Below, one piece after another: positions 13,861 through 14,634 of a stretch of 14,634 bases of DNA (its first letter is position 1; each line of letters opens with the position of its first letter). The stretch is from an uncultured Mycoplasmatota bacterium (GTDB lineage: Bacteria > Bacillota_I > Bacilli_A > RF39 > UBA660): the NCBI GenBank assembly GCA_900554305.1, contig USGV01000017.1, positions 1-14,634 of the forward strand. The letters run 5' to 3'. Under the pieces are notes generated by a model. It was not told the origin of the DNA. It saw only the letters and a list, made by a program, of their open reading frames with translations, and searched no databases. The position numbers were made by a program, and so were the translations under genes.

Positions 13861-14634
13861 ATGCTGCTCTTTGATGTGAAGCTTCTCTTTCTGCAGCTTG
13901 TTCTTGTTGACTAGCTTGATATTCTGATACCATATCGATAATTTGTGCTTCTTGCTCTGATTTTGCACTGCTTCTATTTTTACTTGTACTCTTTGCACAA
14001 TTATATGCTAATGCTGCACTACTTACTGCTCCTAATAACGTTGTTTGTAAATCACTTGGCAAGCTCTGTAGTGCTTCTACTTGTTCTATCGTTAATCCAC
14101 TTAAGCTCTCACCCATATTTGTTACATCTACCATTCCTTGATACATCTGTGGTATTGCATTTGGATTCTGTACTAAATAATCCATTGCTTTTCCTACTTC
14201 TGATAATTCAAATTGTGGATGTGTTTCCATATATTTTTGGAAATATGGTAATGCTTCTTGAACAATTCCATTTAAGGTCTGATGAGTTTGGGTTGCCATA
14301 TCTGCAAATGCTTGTGTTACTTCACCTTCACTTAACAATCCTTGTGAATATTTCGCAGCAGTTTCTTGAACCTGGTGTTGATAGTTATTATACATTTCCT
14401 GAGCTGTACGATGTGCTTGTTCATCTATTTCTCGATAAGCACTTCCGTAGCCTCCATGTCCTCCACCGTTGACAACAGCATCTTTATCATATGCATATCT
14501 TTCTCCTGTATTCAATGTATTAATAGCATCACTATTTGCTTGGGCTTCCATTCCTTTTTCAAACGTATCTCTATGTCCAGCAATATCTTGTCCTGTTTGA
14601 TGTACTTGATCTATTGTCTGTTGGTTTGTTCCAT
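13859..14634 (-). CDS. Gln/Ala-rich helical protein, unknown function, N-terminus beyond the window
   Basis: The reading frame is open from the stop at 13859 to the right edge. At least 257 residues are visible, and no start is required inside the window (the first internal Met, at 14551, is 27 residues in). I do not recognise it. It is strongly helical and rich in Gln, Ala, Glu and His: QQTIDQVHQTGQDIAGHRDT at the visible start, a Gly/His patch GGGHGGYG, then EQAHRTAQEMYNNYQHQVQE, and a tail ASQQEQAAEREASHQRAA. There is no signal peptide or clear membrane segment, only a mildly hydrophobic TLLGAVSSAALAYN near the end. Composition is unlike the Lys/Ile-rich proteins around it. A mobile-element or surface/structural origin is possible but unsupported. 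A strong terminator follows. Confidence 0.75.
   Translation of the reverse strand, partial: GTNQQTIDQVHQTGQDIAGHRDTFEKGMEAQANSDAINTLNTGERYAYDKDAVVNGGGHGGYGSAYREIDEQAHRTAQEMYNNYQHQVQETAAKYSQGLLSEGEVTQAFADMATQTHQTLNGIVQEALPYFQKYMETHPQFELSEVGKAMDYLVQNPNAIPQMYQGMVDVTNMGESLSGLTIEQVEALQSLPSDLQTTLLGAVSSAALAYNCAKSTSKNRSSAKSEQEAQIIDMVSEYQASQQEQAAEREASHQRAA

Noticed and set aside
13816..13998. Minus-strand 60-residue frame at 13816-13998
   Set aside because: It overlaps the Gln-rich gene in another frame and runs through its terminator. Composition is arbitrary.
1..14634. CRISPR array, tRNA, rRNA or riboswitch
   Set aside because: No regularly spaced repeats, no cloverleaf-like sequence and no conserved riboswitch core were noticed. 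Intergenic gaps are mostly too short.
1..14634. Mycoplasma-type genetic code (TGA as Trp)
   Set aside because: Conserved tryptophans in MraY, FtsW and the PBP are TGG, and no gene needs TGA read-through.

Overview
This is an AT-rich stretch of bacterial chromosome in which every confidently called gene lies on the minus strand. Tryptophan is read from TGG and the frames close with TAA or TAG, so nothing suggests the mycoplasma code. The content (MraY, FtsW, a class B penicillin-binding protein with a PASTA domain, AGGAGG/GAGGTG-type ribosome sites, short intergenic gaps) points to a low-GC Bacillota with a peptidoglycan wall. The short iron-sulfur scaffold and the Tim44-like zinc-ribbon proteins would suit an uncultured gut lineage near the Bacilli/Erysipelotrichia/RF39 border, but that placement is an inference.

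Layout in transcription order, from high to low coordinate. (1) 14634-13859: the 3' part of an unrecognised Gln/Ala-rich helical protein, ended by a strong terminator. (2) 13793-12295: a MYG1-family phosphoesterase, then a small two-helix membrane protein, ended by a terminator. (3) 12221-7491: a cell-wall unit of class B PBP, a large coiled-coil protein of unknown function, and MraY, with no terminator visible inside it and one after mraY. (4) 7399-5961: a pair of Tim44-like zinc-ribbon proteins, one exported or membrane-anchored and one soluble, overlapping by 4 bp and followed by a terminator. (5) 5903-3213: ftsW, a GNAT acetyltransferase and a family 2 glycosyltransferase, ended by a terminator. 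(6) 3094-71: an operon of ZIP metal transporter, SufC-like ATPase, short SufB-like scaffold and TetR regulator. The left edge (1-55) looks like the end of an IS3-type insertion sequence.

The most interesting region is unit 6. It is a two-gene SUF-like minimal iron-sulfur system (SmsC/SmsB type), with no cysteine desulfurase or SufU in the window, encoded with a metal importer and closed by its own likely repressor. Its promoter (TTGACA, 16 bp, TATAAT) is followed at once by an 18-bp inverted repeat covering the expected start of transcription. This suggests a self-regulated metal and Fe-S homeostasis module. Units 3 and 5 are pieces of the division and cell-wall (dcw) cluster opened up by unfamiliar genes. 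Several other promoters have an extended -10 (TGnTAWAAT) with a poor -35, and four of five terminators begin inside the stop codon of the preceding gene.

No gene-free stretch exceeds about 120 bp. I see no tRNA, rRNA, CRISPR array, riboswitch or phage attachment site.
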